Source of the DNA: Nitrospirae bacterium JdFR-85
GTDB lineage: Bacteria > Nitrospirota > Thermodesulfovibrionia > Thermodesulfovibrionales > JdFR-85
Length of the DNA: 64,000 nt
Direction: 5' to 3'
Assembly (NCBI GenBank): GCA_002011745.1
Contig: MTOU01000021.1
Span: 31,696-95,695 of the forward strand
In this document: positions 46,871 to 54,427 of the stretch, in pieces
Layout: each line of letters begins with the position of its first letter
How positions within the stretch are numbered: position 1 is the first letter of the stretch
Notes under the pieces: generated by a model
Database searches by the model: none
The model's input: only the letters and a program-made list of their open reading frames with translations
What the model was told of the DNA's origin: nothing
Translations under genes and position numbers: made by a program

Positions 46871-48037
46871 TTATCCCCTCATCACCTGGTCAGGCTCTGT
46901 CATGGCCGCCTTCCAAGAAGGCACTATTGTAGAGGCCATATAAGGCACTACTGTGAGAAACAGTAATACAAGGATTTGATAGGCGCTTACATAGGGTGTT
47001 AGCTTCAAAGTAGGGAATACTACTGACCATCCTTTAAGGGCAGTAGATAGCAAGGGTGCTCCAAAGAAGAACACGTGCATGTATCCACCAATAAGACCGG
47101 TGAAGAAAGAGAGTGAAGAGAGAACAAATCCCTCCCAGAACTTCAGTTCCATTATATCCGAACTCTCCCATCCTATGGCCTTTAGTATTCCTATCTCTCT
47201 CCTTTCTTCTGCAGAAAGCCCTGTTGCCTTATCCCAGGCAAGTATTACAAATGCCACCACTGCTGCAATAAACATTGTGAGTATCATTCCACTACGCCAG
47301 TCAAAAAGAGACTCATATGTTCTAAGAATCTCCTCTCTTGTTATAGGTCTTGTAGAGGGGAACAGTTTTTTGATCTTCTCTGCTACTGTCTCAATCTCTT
47401 CTGGATTGTAGACCTCTACCACAATATCAGTGGCAAACCCTGTAGGTATCTGAAAGAGTCTCTTTATATCATCATTACTCAGGATAATAAGGTCATTGGT
47501 CAGAATATCTGAGGCTGTCTTAAATATACCTGCAATCTTGAAGGTATAACTGATTCCATCTGCCCCGATAATAGTGATTCTATCTCCCACCTCAGCGAAA
47601 TATGCCTTAGCCACTCCTTTACCCACAATGCATACCCCTTTCTGCTCAGAAAAGAAACTTTTCCCTTCTAAGATCTCAATCTTCCTGAGCATATCCCTAT
47701 TTGCTCCTAAGAGGGTGTAATTTGCTCCAATAAAAGGGTCATAATAGTAACCCCAGTACCGGGGTTCTACTTTTCCGACACCTGGTATAGTCTTTATTTT
47801 ATTTATATACTCAACAGGTATAAGTTCATGCCTCCCTGCGACAGTCCTCTGTACAGTGATCTCTGGGGCTCCTTGAAGGATCTCTATGGCCTCTTTTTTG
47901 AGTGCATAGGTAAGAAGTAGTATAGAGGATAATATAAACACGAGTAGAGAGAAGGCAAAAAGTAGGGCAAGATTCTTATACTTTCTTCTGCAGAGACAAG
48001 AGAGCGCAAATTCAAGAATCATTAAATGACGCCTCAT
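46871..48037 (-). CDS. ABC transporter permease, FtsX/MacB type
   Basis: A 388-residue permease with the standard four-helix FtsX layout: helix 1 (about 22-48), a large periplasmic domain (about 50-250, MacB_PCD-like), then three helices with the conserved region EERREIGILKAIGWESSDI before the last pair. It overlaps the 101-residue membrane-protein gene by 4 bases and abuts the ATPase. A second such pair is encoded at 50978-52871, transcribed in the opposite direction. Confidence 0.92.
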   Translation of the reverse strand: MRRHLMILEFALSCLCRRKYKNLALLFAFSLLVFILSSILLLTYALKKEAIEILQGAPEITVQRTVAGRHELIPVEYINKIKTIPGVGKVEPRYWGYYYDPFIGANYTLLGANRDMLRKIEILEGKSFFSEQKGVCIVGKGVAKAYFAEVGDRITIIGADGISYTFKIAGIFKTASDILTNDLIILSNDDIKRLFQIPTGFATDIVVEVYNPEEIETVAEKIKKLFPSTRPITREEILRTYESLFDWRSGMILTMFIAAVVAFVILAWDKATGLSAEERREIGILKAIGWESSDIMELKFWEGFVLSSLSFFTGLIGGYMHVFFFGAPLLSTALKGWSVVFPTLKLTPYVSAYQILVLLFLTVVPYMASTIVPSWKAAMTEPDQVMRG

Positions 48038-48339
48038 TTGACCGCCTCCAAAGGCCTTCTGAAATGGGGTGGAGGAGAGAGTACCGAACCCGCTGGGAAA
48101 TGTTCTAAACAGGATGGACAGTCCTGAAAGGCACTAAAGATATCAGTCTGCGAAGGATGTCTTGTATATCTTGCTTCAGTCCATATAGCAAGGTCTGTTG
48201 CAGTCAGGCCCTGACAGAGTTGTCTGAGATATTTCATCTCATCAATCCTTGTGTTTATGGAGATATAGCTGAAAAGTAAAATTCCTATCAGTAGAAGAAG
48301 CTCTACAATGAAGATCCCTATGAATACTTTGTATTTCAT
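48034..48339 (-). CDS. Small membrane protein with exported CxxC motif
   Basis: A 101-residue protein with one N-terminal membrane helix (about 5-28) and an exported tail of about 70 residues. The tail contains LTATDLAIWTEARYTRHPSQ and FQDCPSCLEHFPAGS, with a CxxC and several His. The strongly patterned tail suggests a conserved function, perhaps holding a metal or redox-active thiols. I do not recognise a named family. It lies between the NosL-like and permease genes and overlaps the latter by 4 bases, so it probably belongs to the transporter. Confidence 0.75.
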   Translation of the reverse strand: MKYKVFIGIFIVELLLLIGILLFSYISINTRIDEMKYLRQLCQGLTATDLAIWTEARYTRHPSQTDIFSAFQDCPSCLEHFPAGSVLSPPPHFRRPLEAVK

Positions 48340-48392
48340 AAATTTTTATGAGAGAAAAGAAGCGGATTTATCCGCTCCTTTTCTCTACTGAA

Positions 48393-48908
48393 CTACATAT
48401 GCTCCATCTGCATATGTTCCATCTTCATCTTTTTCATCTTCATTTTGGGAAGTACATTAGGAGTTATTTCAGAAAACTGGAGCATTTTCTTGCCCTTGTG
48501 GTCTTTCATGAATATCTCTGCTTTTTCTTTGCCCTTTACAGGAATGAGTTCCATACCCATAGGACCATAAACATCACTTCCGATAACAAAATATAGATCC
48601 TTATCATCTGCCTTTACCATTTTTGTTGTGTAGTATTCTGTTACATATATGGCATCAATCTGGTCTGCACTTTTGCCATACTTTCCCAAGTTGAAATAGT
48701 ACCTGAACATGTCCTTGGGTCCATCAAATGCAACGTATGTACCATCCTTGAATAAAATCTCTGCTACCCATTTGGGATACTTGGATACAATCATTCCACA
48801 TACTGGACACTTGTCTTTTGGTCCAGGTGTCACTGGTTCTGATGCCCATGCAAGGGCGAAAACTCCCAATAAAAGTAATACAGCCAGTATTATATAGACT
48901 TTTCTCAT
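48393..48908 (-). CDS. NosL-like copper-binding protein with Met/His-rich tail
   Basis: A 171-residue exported protein starting at ATG 48908 (AGGAGG six bases upstream; the track start at 48953 is too long). After a signal peptide ending AWAS comes the NosL signature KCPVCGMIVSKYPKWVAEI and FDGPKDMFRYYF. NosL is a copper(I) chaperone for the CuZ site of nitrous oxide reductase. Here the chain ends in a Met/His/Lys repeat (KMKMKKMKMEHMQMEHM), an extra copper-ligand-rich tail. No NosL lipobox is seen. No nosZ, nosD or nosF gene is present, so the client is probably different. Confidence 0.88.
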   Translation of the reverse strand: MRKVYIILAVLLLLGVFALAWASEPVTPGPKDKCPVCGMIVSKYPKWVAEILFKDGTYVAFDGPKDMFRYYFNLGKYGKSADQIDAIYVTEYYTTKMVKADDKDLYFVIGSDVYGPMGMELIPVKGKEKAEIFMKDHKGKKMLQFSEITPNVLPKMKMKKMKMEHMQMEHM

Positions 48909-48972
48909 AAGAAACCTCCTATTAATGTATTCTAAGGGGTAAGACCCCTCCAAATAAATATTATGATGAGGT

Positions 48973-49341
48973 TTATCTTGAGGGACAGGGTGGTTTGAAG
49001 TGTTCCTGAGAAAGGATAAATCTCTTATAGGTTTCTCTATTTAGTATAATCGTACTTACAGAAAAGACTACAAGGACTACTGTAATAGGAACAAATACTT
49101 CAGAGTTGTATCCGAAAGTAGAAGATTTTTTATTACATATATCAGGTAAGATTCTTAAATTATGTTTAGAAAGATCGTTTCTTGACTTAATAAAAGTAAC
49201 CCCTGAGAAAAGAAGTCCTATAACTATCACAGGTATCAGAATAAGAAATATCCTTCTGACCCCTGTTATTCTGGATTCTCCCTTCTTCTGCACAGAAGGA
49301 CTCCTTTTCCTATCTGTGGCCTCTCTTCCTCCCAGCACCAT
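48973..49341 (-). CDS. Small two-helix membrane protein, unknown
   Basis: A 122-residue protein with a basic N-terminus, two predicted membrane helices (about 28-48 and 83-102) and a short loop between them with one Cys (DICNKKS). The C-terminus ends CPSR. It is not recognised. No ribosome site precedes the ATG; the upstream sequence has a TACAAT box and a T-rich stretch. It is the first gene of the left-hand minus set, and could be a transporter accessory or a spurious ORF with good hydrophobic pattern. Confidence 0.55.
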   Translation of the reverse strand: MVLGGREATDRKRSPSVQKKGESRITGVRRIFLILIPVIVIGLLFSGVTFIKSRNDLSKHNLRILPDICNKKSSTFGYNSEVFVPITVVLVVFSVSTIILNRETYKRFILSQEHFKPPCPSR

Positions 49342-49754
49342 GTTTTTTTCTCTCTTAATTGTATGGTTCGGATTTAAATATTTAAAAGTTTACATTATCA
49401 ATATCTTTTATTTCAATTTTGTCTTTCAGTATGATAAAAATTTTAAATTTAACCATTTAAAAAATTAATTTGTATAAGGCTATCAGGAATCTTTAAAATA
49501 TGTTTAAATAATTTAATAGGGTGGGGTGAAAGTGGATAGAGCCTGTGATGGAAGAAAATCAGGCAGTAGAAGAGGGGAAGGGGTAGGTATAAGTATGAAC
49601 CTATTTAAGAAGTTTAACCTAATATCTAAGAAAGGGAGGTGAGAGGCGACAGAACAGGATATAGCAAAAGACATAAGTCATTTCACTACAACCTGCACGC
49701 AAAATAAAAACAGAAAATTAAACAAAATCCTAAATAATAAGCTGGGAGGTAGGT
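49342..49754. other. Long leader region between divergent copper-module gene sets
   Basis: This 413-base stretch is AT-rich in its first half. A possible plus-strand promoter TTGTAT-18-TAAAAT lies at 49470-49499, leaving a 250-base leader before the propeller gene. Two tiny frames occur, at 49532-49642 (36 codons, GTG start) and directly after it. The sequence near 49629, GAAAGGGAGGTGAGAGGC, closely resembles the ribosome-site region of the rhodanese gene near 8241. The tiny frames are too weak to call as genes. Confidence 0.5.
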
Positions 49755-50843
49755 ATGAAGAAGAAACTATTTTTCCTTACTCTAATAGTAGCCTTAATAG
49801 CTGCAGGTCTTATTCTTCAAAGTGGAGAAGAGAGGGCAACGGCTGCAAAGAAAGTATATGAAGGAACCCTTTATGTTGCTGGTATGGGTGGCCATTTTGC
49901 TGTTGCTGATGTAGTAATTGATCCCAGTGATACTGAACAGCCTATAAAGGTAAAGAACTTAGACAAGATTGATATTGGAACTGCAAAGACCCATCCTACA
50001 CATGATCCCAGAATTGATAAAAACAACAGAAGCATTATGTTCTGGTCCACATATAAGTATGATCCCAATGGGAATCTCCATGTGGGCAAGACAGACCTGA
50101 AGACTGGTAAAGTTATAAAAGATGTTGCTCTTCCCAGGCCTGATAGGGCCAAGAAGGTGGTAGCTAACTACTGCGGTTCAGGTCAGTCAGACAAATACTA
50201 TATGCCTGTGTCCATGTCTGATGAGGGTTATATTGATGTGTTTGATAAAGAGACCTTGGAGCTCAAACATCGTATCTGGGTTTCAGAGCTGGGTTATAAA
50301 CCTGGCACCTATACATTTGCCCATGGAACAAACACTCCAGATGGTAAGTACTTCCTTTTGACACTAAATCTCACTCCTACAGGCTGGACAAAGTGGACAG
50401 GAAATACCCAACTCATTCTGCTTGATATGAAGGCCCTTGAGCAAGGAAAAGCCAAGAAAGTGGCAGAGGCTACCATTACTGGAATGGCAGGAAAGACTAT
50501 TACCTTCAGGCAGTACTTCACCAACAATGGTAAATACCTCCTGCAGTCAGGTGCTGACAGGGGTTATCTCATCGATGTGAAGACCCTTAAGGTTCTGGAT
50601 GAGATAGCACCTCTTCCTGGTGAGAACCATGACATAATACCCACCCCCGATGACAAATATGGCATTATGACTCTGAGGCAGAAGATCAAACACAAGGGTA
50701 AAGAGATAGTTGATGGAACTCTCCTGTTGTATGATATCGAGGCAAGAAAGACCATAGGCAAACCTACTTCAGTCTGTTATCCTTGTCATAAGTACTTCGG
50801 AAAGAAGGCTGTACTCTGTGGAATCGAGGCAAACTGGAAGTAG
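49755..50843 (+). CDS. Secreted beta-propeller protein with a C-terminal CxxCH haem site
   Basis: A 362-residue exported protein: signal peptide (about 1-30, ending ATAA), then about 310 residues of repeated strand-rich blades (LYVAGMGGHFAVADV, YIDVFDKETLELKHRIWV, GYLIDVKTLKVLDEI) typical of a YncE/NirF/cytochrome-d1-like propeller. Near the C-terminus CYPCHKYFGKKAVLC gives one CxxCH haem c site. Blade-top histidines include THPTHDPRID, FAHGTNTPDGKYF and ENHDIIPTPDD. The His-Gly and His-Asp settings recall motifs of the CuZ propeller in nitrous oxide reductase, but no CuA domain is present. It has a strong GGGAGG ribosome site and a terminator. Confidence 0.8.
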   Translation: MKKKLFFLTLIVALIAAGLILQSGEERATAAKKVYEGTLYVAGMGGHFAVADVVIDPSDTEQPIKVKNLDKIDIGTAKTHPTHDPRIDKNNRSIMFWSTYKYDPNGNLHVGKTDLKTGKVIKDVALPRPDRAKKVVANYCGSGQSDKYYMPVSMSDEGYIDVFDKETLELKHRIWVSELGYKPGTYTFAHGTNTPDGKYFLLTLNLTPTGWTKWTGNTQLILLDMKALEQGKAKKVAEATITGMAGKTITFRQYFTNNGKYLLQSGADRGYLIDVKTLKVLDEIAPLPGENHDIIPTPDDKYGIMTLRQKIKHKGKEIVDGTLLLYDIEARKTIGKPTSVCYPCHKYFGKKAVLCGIEANWK

Positions 50844-50857
50844 TTAGAAGGTTCTGA

Positions 50858-50888
50858 GGCGGGGAAGCATATTTCTCTCTTCCCCGCC
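50858..50888 (+). terminator. Hairpin after the propeller gene
   Basis: GGCGGGGAAG and CTTCCCCGCC form a perfect 10-bp stem with an 11-base loop, followed by CCTTTCCTTC. It may partially terminate transcription before the transporter genes, giving higher propeller than transporter expression. Confidence 0.6.
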
Positions 50889-50977
50889 CCTTTCCTTCAA
50901 AGTCTCTGAACCCCTTTTAAAATCTCCTAAGACAAGGATTCTCTCAACTTAAGAGAACCTGGATGGGGGCGTAGAAA

Positions 50978-52168
50978 GTGAGATTTAGCATCCATACAGT
51001 AGCTATAAAGAATCTGAGGAGGAAACCCTTCAGGAATGCTGTCCTTGTGTTATCTATAGCTCTGCTTGTCTGTTTGCTTGTATTTGCTGTCTCCTTCAGT
51101 ACAAGTGTGAGTTCAAGTATAAAAAAAGCGACGGCTAGGCTCGGAGCTGACCTGATTATTGTGCCTACAGGTGCAGCAGGCTTTGCACAGGATTTCCTCC
51201 TTGAGGCAGAAAGAAAGTCATTTTATATGCCCAAGAGCGTTATTGAAAAGGTAAAGAAGATAGAAGGGATAAAAAAGGTCACCTATCAGACATATCTACA
51301 GACGATTCCAGGTGTCTGTTGTGATGTGGCACAGACACAAGTTATAGCCTTTGACCAGGAGACAGACTTTATTGTTAAACCGTGGCTGCAGAAATCCATA
51401 GGCCGTCCGCTCAAAAGTGGTGAGGCTATTGCTGGATATGAGACAGCAGAGAACCTTGGATTGGGTCTTCTTGAGGTTGAGAAGACCATATTTAACAAGC
51501 AGTTCAAAATAGTAGGTGTACTTGAGAAGACAGGTACAGGGCTGGATAATGCATTATTTATGACAGAGAAAGACTTAGAAAAGATTGTTGCATCAGGTGA
51601 TTCTCCTGTTAAGAAAGATATGATATCTATTATCTTTGCAAGAGTAGATGGTTCCCTCGATCCTTATCATGTGGCCTTAGAGGTAGAAGGGAAGGTTAGA
51701 GAGGTGGATGTGGTACCGAGAAAGGAGATGGGTAGAGAGCTTCTTAATACCCTTCAGGATATAAATAAGATATTTCTTATCTCCATAATAATAGCCTCTG
51801 TTCTTACAGTCTTCCTCACTTGGGCGATCTTTTCCGCGATCGCAAATGAAAGGGCAAGAGAGATCGGGATTATGCGTGCAATAGGTGCAAGACAGTCTCA
51901 TATTGTGAAGGTCTTCATCTTAGAGGTGATGCTCCTTGGAGGCGTAGGGAGCTTTATGGGTATGAGTGCAGGCCTATATCTGTCGCTTATACTCACCAAG
52001 GGATTCAGTTTATTGAAGAAGATGCCAGCAGATATTAGTCTGCCTGAACAGATCCTTATAGCCATTATGGGTATCCTCTTAGGGGTATCTATCTGTATTG
52101 TAGGAGCATTAGTGCCTGTAAACCAGATCAAGAAGAAAGAGCCGCTTCTGGCGATAAAGGAAGAGTAA
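50978..52168 (+). CDS. ABC transporter permease, FtsX/MacB type (second copy)
   Basis: A 396-residue permease with helix 1 (about 20-45), a MacB_PCD-like periplasmic domain (about 45-265) and three helices in the C-terminal third, with the conserved ERAREIGIMRAIGARQSHI coupling region. Periplasmic Cys residues (VCCDVAQ) are notable. It starts at a GTG with a G-rich ribosome site. It is the same family as the permease at 46871 but diverged, so the pair is not a recent duplication. It lies 1 base before its ATPase. Confidence 0.9.
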   Translation: MRFSIHTVAIKNLRRKPFRNAVLVLSIALLVCLLVFAVSFSTSVSSSIKKATARLGADLIIVPTGAAGFAQDFLLEAERKSFYMPKSVIEKVKKIEGIKKVTYQTYLQTIPGVCCDVAQTQVIAFDQETDFIVKPWLQKSIGRPLKSGEAIAGYETAENLGLGLLEVEKTIFNKQFKIVGVLEKTGTGLDNALFMTEKDLEKIVASGDSPVKKDMISIIFARVDGSLDPYHVALEVEGKVREVDVVPRKEMGRELLNTLQDINKIFLISIIIASVLTVFLTWAIFSAIANERAREIGIMRAIGARQSHIVKVFILEVMLLGGVGSFMGMSAGLYLSLILTKGFSLLKKMPADISLPEQILIAIMGILLGVSICIVGALVPVNQIKKKEPLLAIKEE

Positions 52169-52169
52169 G

Positions 52170-52871
52170 ATGGCACAGGTGGAGGCTTTAAATTTAACCA
52201 AGATTTATACAATAGGAGATGAAGAGATCATGGCAGTTAACAATGTCTCCCTGAGTATCCAGAAGGGGGATTTTATCTCTATTGTAGGACATTCAGGCTC
52301 TGGTAAAACCACGCTTTTGTCAATGATAGGTGGAATCCTGAGACCCACATCGGGTAGAGTTCTATTTGAAGGTGTAGATATATGCTCCCTTGATGATGAT
52401 AGCCTATCAGATCTTAGGAATCAGAAATTCGGTTTCATATTTCAGGCTGCCACACTACTGCCTACTCTCACTGCAAAAGAGAATGTTCTGCTGCCTGTAG
52501 CCTTTGGTGGTTGGAGAGATACTGTGGATACCAAGATTGAGGAAAGGGCAGTAGAATTACTGAAACTGATCGGACTGGAAGAGAAGATTGATGCCTATCC
52601 CTCACAACTTTCAGGAGGACAACAGAGACGTGTGGCTATAGCAAGGGCATTGATAAATGAGCCTCAGTTAATACTGGCTGATGAGCCTACTGGTGATCTT
52701 GATGAAGAGACAGAGGCAGAGATAATAGGACTTTTTCATAAGATCAACAGACAGTGGGGGACGACCTTCATAATAGTAACTCATAGTCTGGACATAGCAA
52801 GACAATGTAAGAAGGTATACAGAATGAAGCAAGGAACATTGAAGGAAGAAATCACAGAGTATACAGCCTAA
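52170..52871 (+). CDS. ABC transporter ATP-binding protein (LolD/MacB-type, second copy)
   Basis: A 233-residue ATPase: Walker A GHSGSGKTTLL, Q loop IFQAATLLP, signature LSGGQQRR, Walker B ILADEPTGDLD. It pairs with the upstream permease. It would power conformational cycling of an FtsX-type complex in the envelope. Followed 10 bases later by a copper-chaperone-like lipoprotein gene, which is the strongest local hint that copper is involved. Confidence 0.95.
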   Translation: MAQVEALNLTKIYTIGDEEIMAVNNVSLSIQKGDFISIVGHSGSGKTTLLSMIGGILRPTSGRVLFEGVDICSLDDDSLSDLRNQKFGFIFQAATLLPTLTAKENVLLPVAFGGWRDTVDTKIEERAVELLKLIGLEEKIDAYPSQLSGGQQRRVAIARALINEPQLILADEPTGDLDEETEAEIIGLFHKINRQWGTTFIIVTHSLDIARQCKKVYRMKQGTLKEEITEYTA

Positions 52872-52881
52872 GGGGGATGAT

Positions 52882-53310
52882 ATGCAAAGGAGAGTATTAT
52901 GGTCAAAGGGAATTTTATTATTAATTGTTTTTATTCTCTTTGCCTGTACAAAGGGAAAGCCAGAAATCATTGTAAAAGGTGCTACATTGATCCCTTCTCC
53001 CAAGATGAAAGGAGTAGCATCTGCCTTTATGTTTATTGTTAATGAGGGCGACGGAAGCGATAAACTGATTGGATGTGCCATTAAAGAATATCCCTCTGTG
53101 AGAGGAGAGCTGCATGATATGATAAAAGGGAAGATGACAAGAGTCCTTGAGATATCTGTGCCTCCAAAGGAGACAGTAGCACTCAAGGCAGGTGGACTTC
53201 ACCTGATGTTCTTTGGTGTACCTGATTCATTACCTAAAGAGGTAACTGTACTTTTGAGGTTTGAGAAGAGCGGAACTGTGGAGGTCAAAACACAGGTGGG
53301 AACTCTGTAG
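52882..53310 (+). CDS. PCuAC-like copper-chaperone lipoprotein
   Basis: A 142-residue lipoprotein (lipobox ILFAC, acylated Cys about 21). The mature domain matches PCuAC/DUF461: an SAFMFIVNEGDG strand, the first metal half-site ELHDMIKGKM, and GGLHLMFFGVP with the second His-x-Met. PCuAC delivers copper(I) to periplasmic CuA sites of cytochrome oxidase in other bacteria. The spacing H-x(1-2)-M...M...H-x-M is as expected. No cytochrome oxidase gene is nearby, so the recipient may be the propeller protein or another copper enzyme. Confidence 0.85.
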   Translation: MQRRVLWSKGILLLIVFILFACTKGKPEIIVKGATLIPSPKMKGVASAFMFIVNEGDGSDKLIGCAIKEYPSVRGELHDMIKGKMTRVLEISVPPKETVALKAGGLHLMFFGVPDSLPKEVTVLLRFEKSGTVEVKTQVGTL

Positions 53311-53348
53311 TTGTCCCCTCTCTTTGGATTTTCCTCCCTGCTGTCGTT

Positions 53349-53354
53349 TATAAT
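53349..53354 (+). promoter_or_regulatory. -10 box 8 bases before the glycosyltransferase ATG
   Basis: TATAAT within GTTTATAATTAA precedes the ATG at 53363 by 8 bases. The same GTTTATAATTAA string precedes the ribbon-helix-helix gene at 40469. There is no ribosome site between box and start codon, which suggests a leaderless message. Confidence 0.45.
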
Positions 53355-53362
53355 TAAATATA

Positions 53363-54427
53363 ATGGAAAATTTTATCAGTGTTGTTATCCCAAATCGTAA
53401 TGGGAGTGCCACAATAGGAAAGTGTCTTGAGTCTGTATTCTCATCTCGTTATAAGAGATTTGAGGTGATTGTTGTTGATGACTGCTCTGATGATGACTCT
53501 GTAGACATTATAAAGAGATTCCCCTGTAAGCTGATCCAGCTAAAGAGACATTCAGGTGCATCAAGGGCGAGAAATGTAGGGGCAGAAAACAGTAGTGGAG
53601 ACATTCTCTTTTTTATTGATGCAGACTGTATCCTCAGGGAAGATACCCTCTCAATAGTACATAAAACCTTTTCCGAATGTTCTTCAGATACCATCATAGG
53701 TGGCACTTATACAAAGGTCCCCTTTGATAAAGGCTTCTTCAGTACCTTTCAGTCAGTTTTTGTAAATTATTCAGAAACAAAAAAGACAGACAATCCTGAC
53801 TATATTGCTACACATGCAATGGCAATTGATGTCCATACCTTTAGGGATTCTGGAGGCTTTAGAGAAGATTTTCTTCCAATACTTGAGGATGTGGAGTTTA
53901 GCCATAGGCTCAGGAAGATGGGATATAAACTCCATATGAACCCTGAGATACTTGTTCAGCATATATTCAATTATAATTTAATAAAGTCTCTGCGGAATGG
54001 TTTTAGGAAATCTAAGTACTGGACCATGTATTCTATTAAAAACAGAGACCTCTTTGTTGACTCTGGTACAGCCTCCTTAGAGTTGAAAGTAAATGTTGTC
54101 TCATACTTTCTGTCTCTTCTATTTATAGCCTTTTGGATATACTCTCTGAAGGGTGTATTCTTGTATCCATTGCCAATTATATACGCCTTTAATATTTTCG
54201 TGAACAGGAAACTGATAAAGGCATTTTATGATACAAAAGGGCTGGGCTTCGCTTGTCTATCCCTGTTGTATTATTTGATGGTTTATCCCTTGGCAGTAGG
54301 CATAGGAGCGATCGCTGGTGTCATAGCCTATCTATTTAGCCCTGAACTGCGCAAGTTAATCCGTGTCAATGACAGGACCTATACCAGTAGTTGTGAGACT
54401 ACAGATAATCCAAGTATCAGGGGATGA
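53363..54427 (+). CDS. Family 2 glycosyltransferase, membrane-anchored
   Basis: A 354-residue GT-A fold enzyme: VVIPNRNGSATIGKCLESV at the start, VVDDCSDDDS near 40 and FIDADC near 88 as metal/nucleotide-sugar site. Residues about 250-330 form two to three helices that anchor it to the membrane. The C-terminus is a short polar tail. It transfers a sugar to a lipid or glycan acceptor. The following radical SAM gene overlaps by 4 bases, so both belong to one pathway. Confidence 0.9.
   Translation: MENFISVVIPNRNGSATIGKCLESVFSSRYKRFEVIVVDDCSDDDSVDIIKRFPCKLIQLKRHSGASRARNVGAENSSGDILFFIDADCILREDTLSIVHKTFSECSSDTIIGGTYTKVPFDKGFFSTFQSVFVNYSETKKTDNPDYIATHAMAIDVHTFRDSGGFREDFLPILEDVEFSHRLRKMGYKLHMNPEILVQHIFNYNLIKSLRNGFRKSKYWTMYSIKNRDLFVDSGTASLELKVNVVSYFLSLLFIAFWIYSLKGVFLYPLPIIYAFNIFVNRKLIKAFYDTKGLGFACLSLLYYLMVYPLAVGIGAIAGVIAYLFSPELRKLIRVNDRTYTSSCETTDNPSIRG

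Noticed and set aside
48900-48953. 15-residue N-terminal extension of the NosL-like protein
   Set aside because: The ATG at 48908 has AGGAGG at ideal spacing and directly starts the signal peptide.
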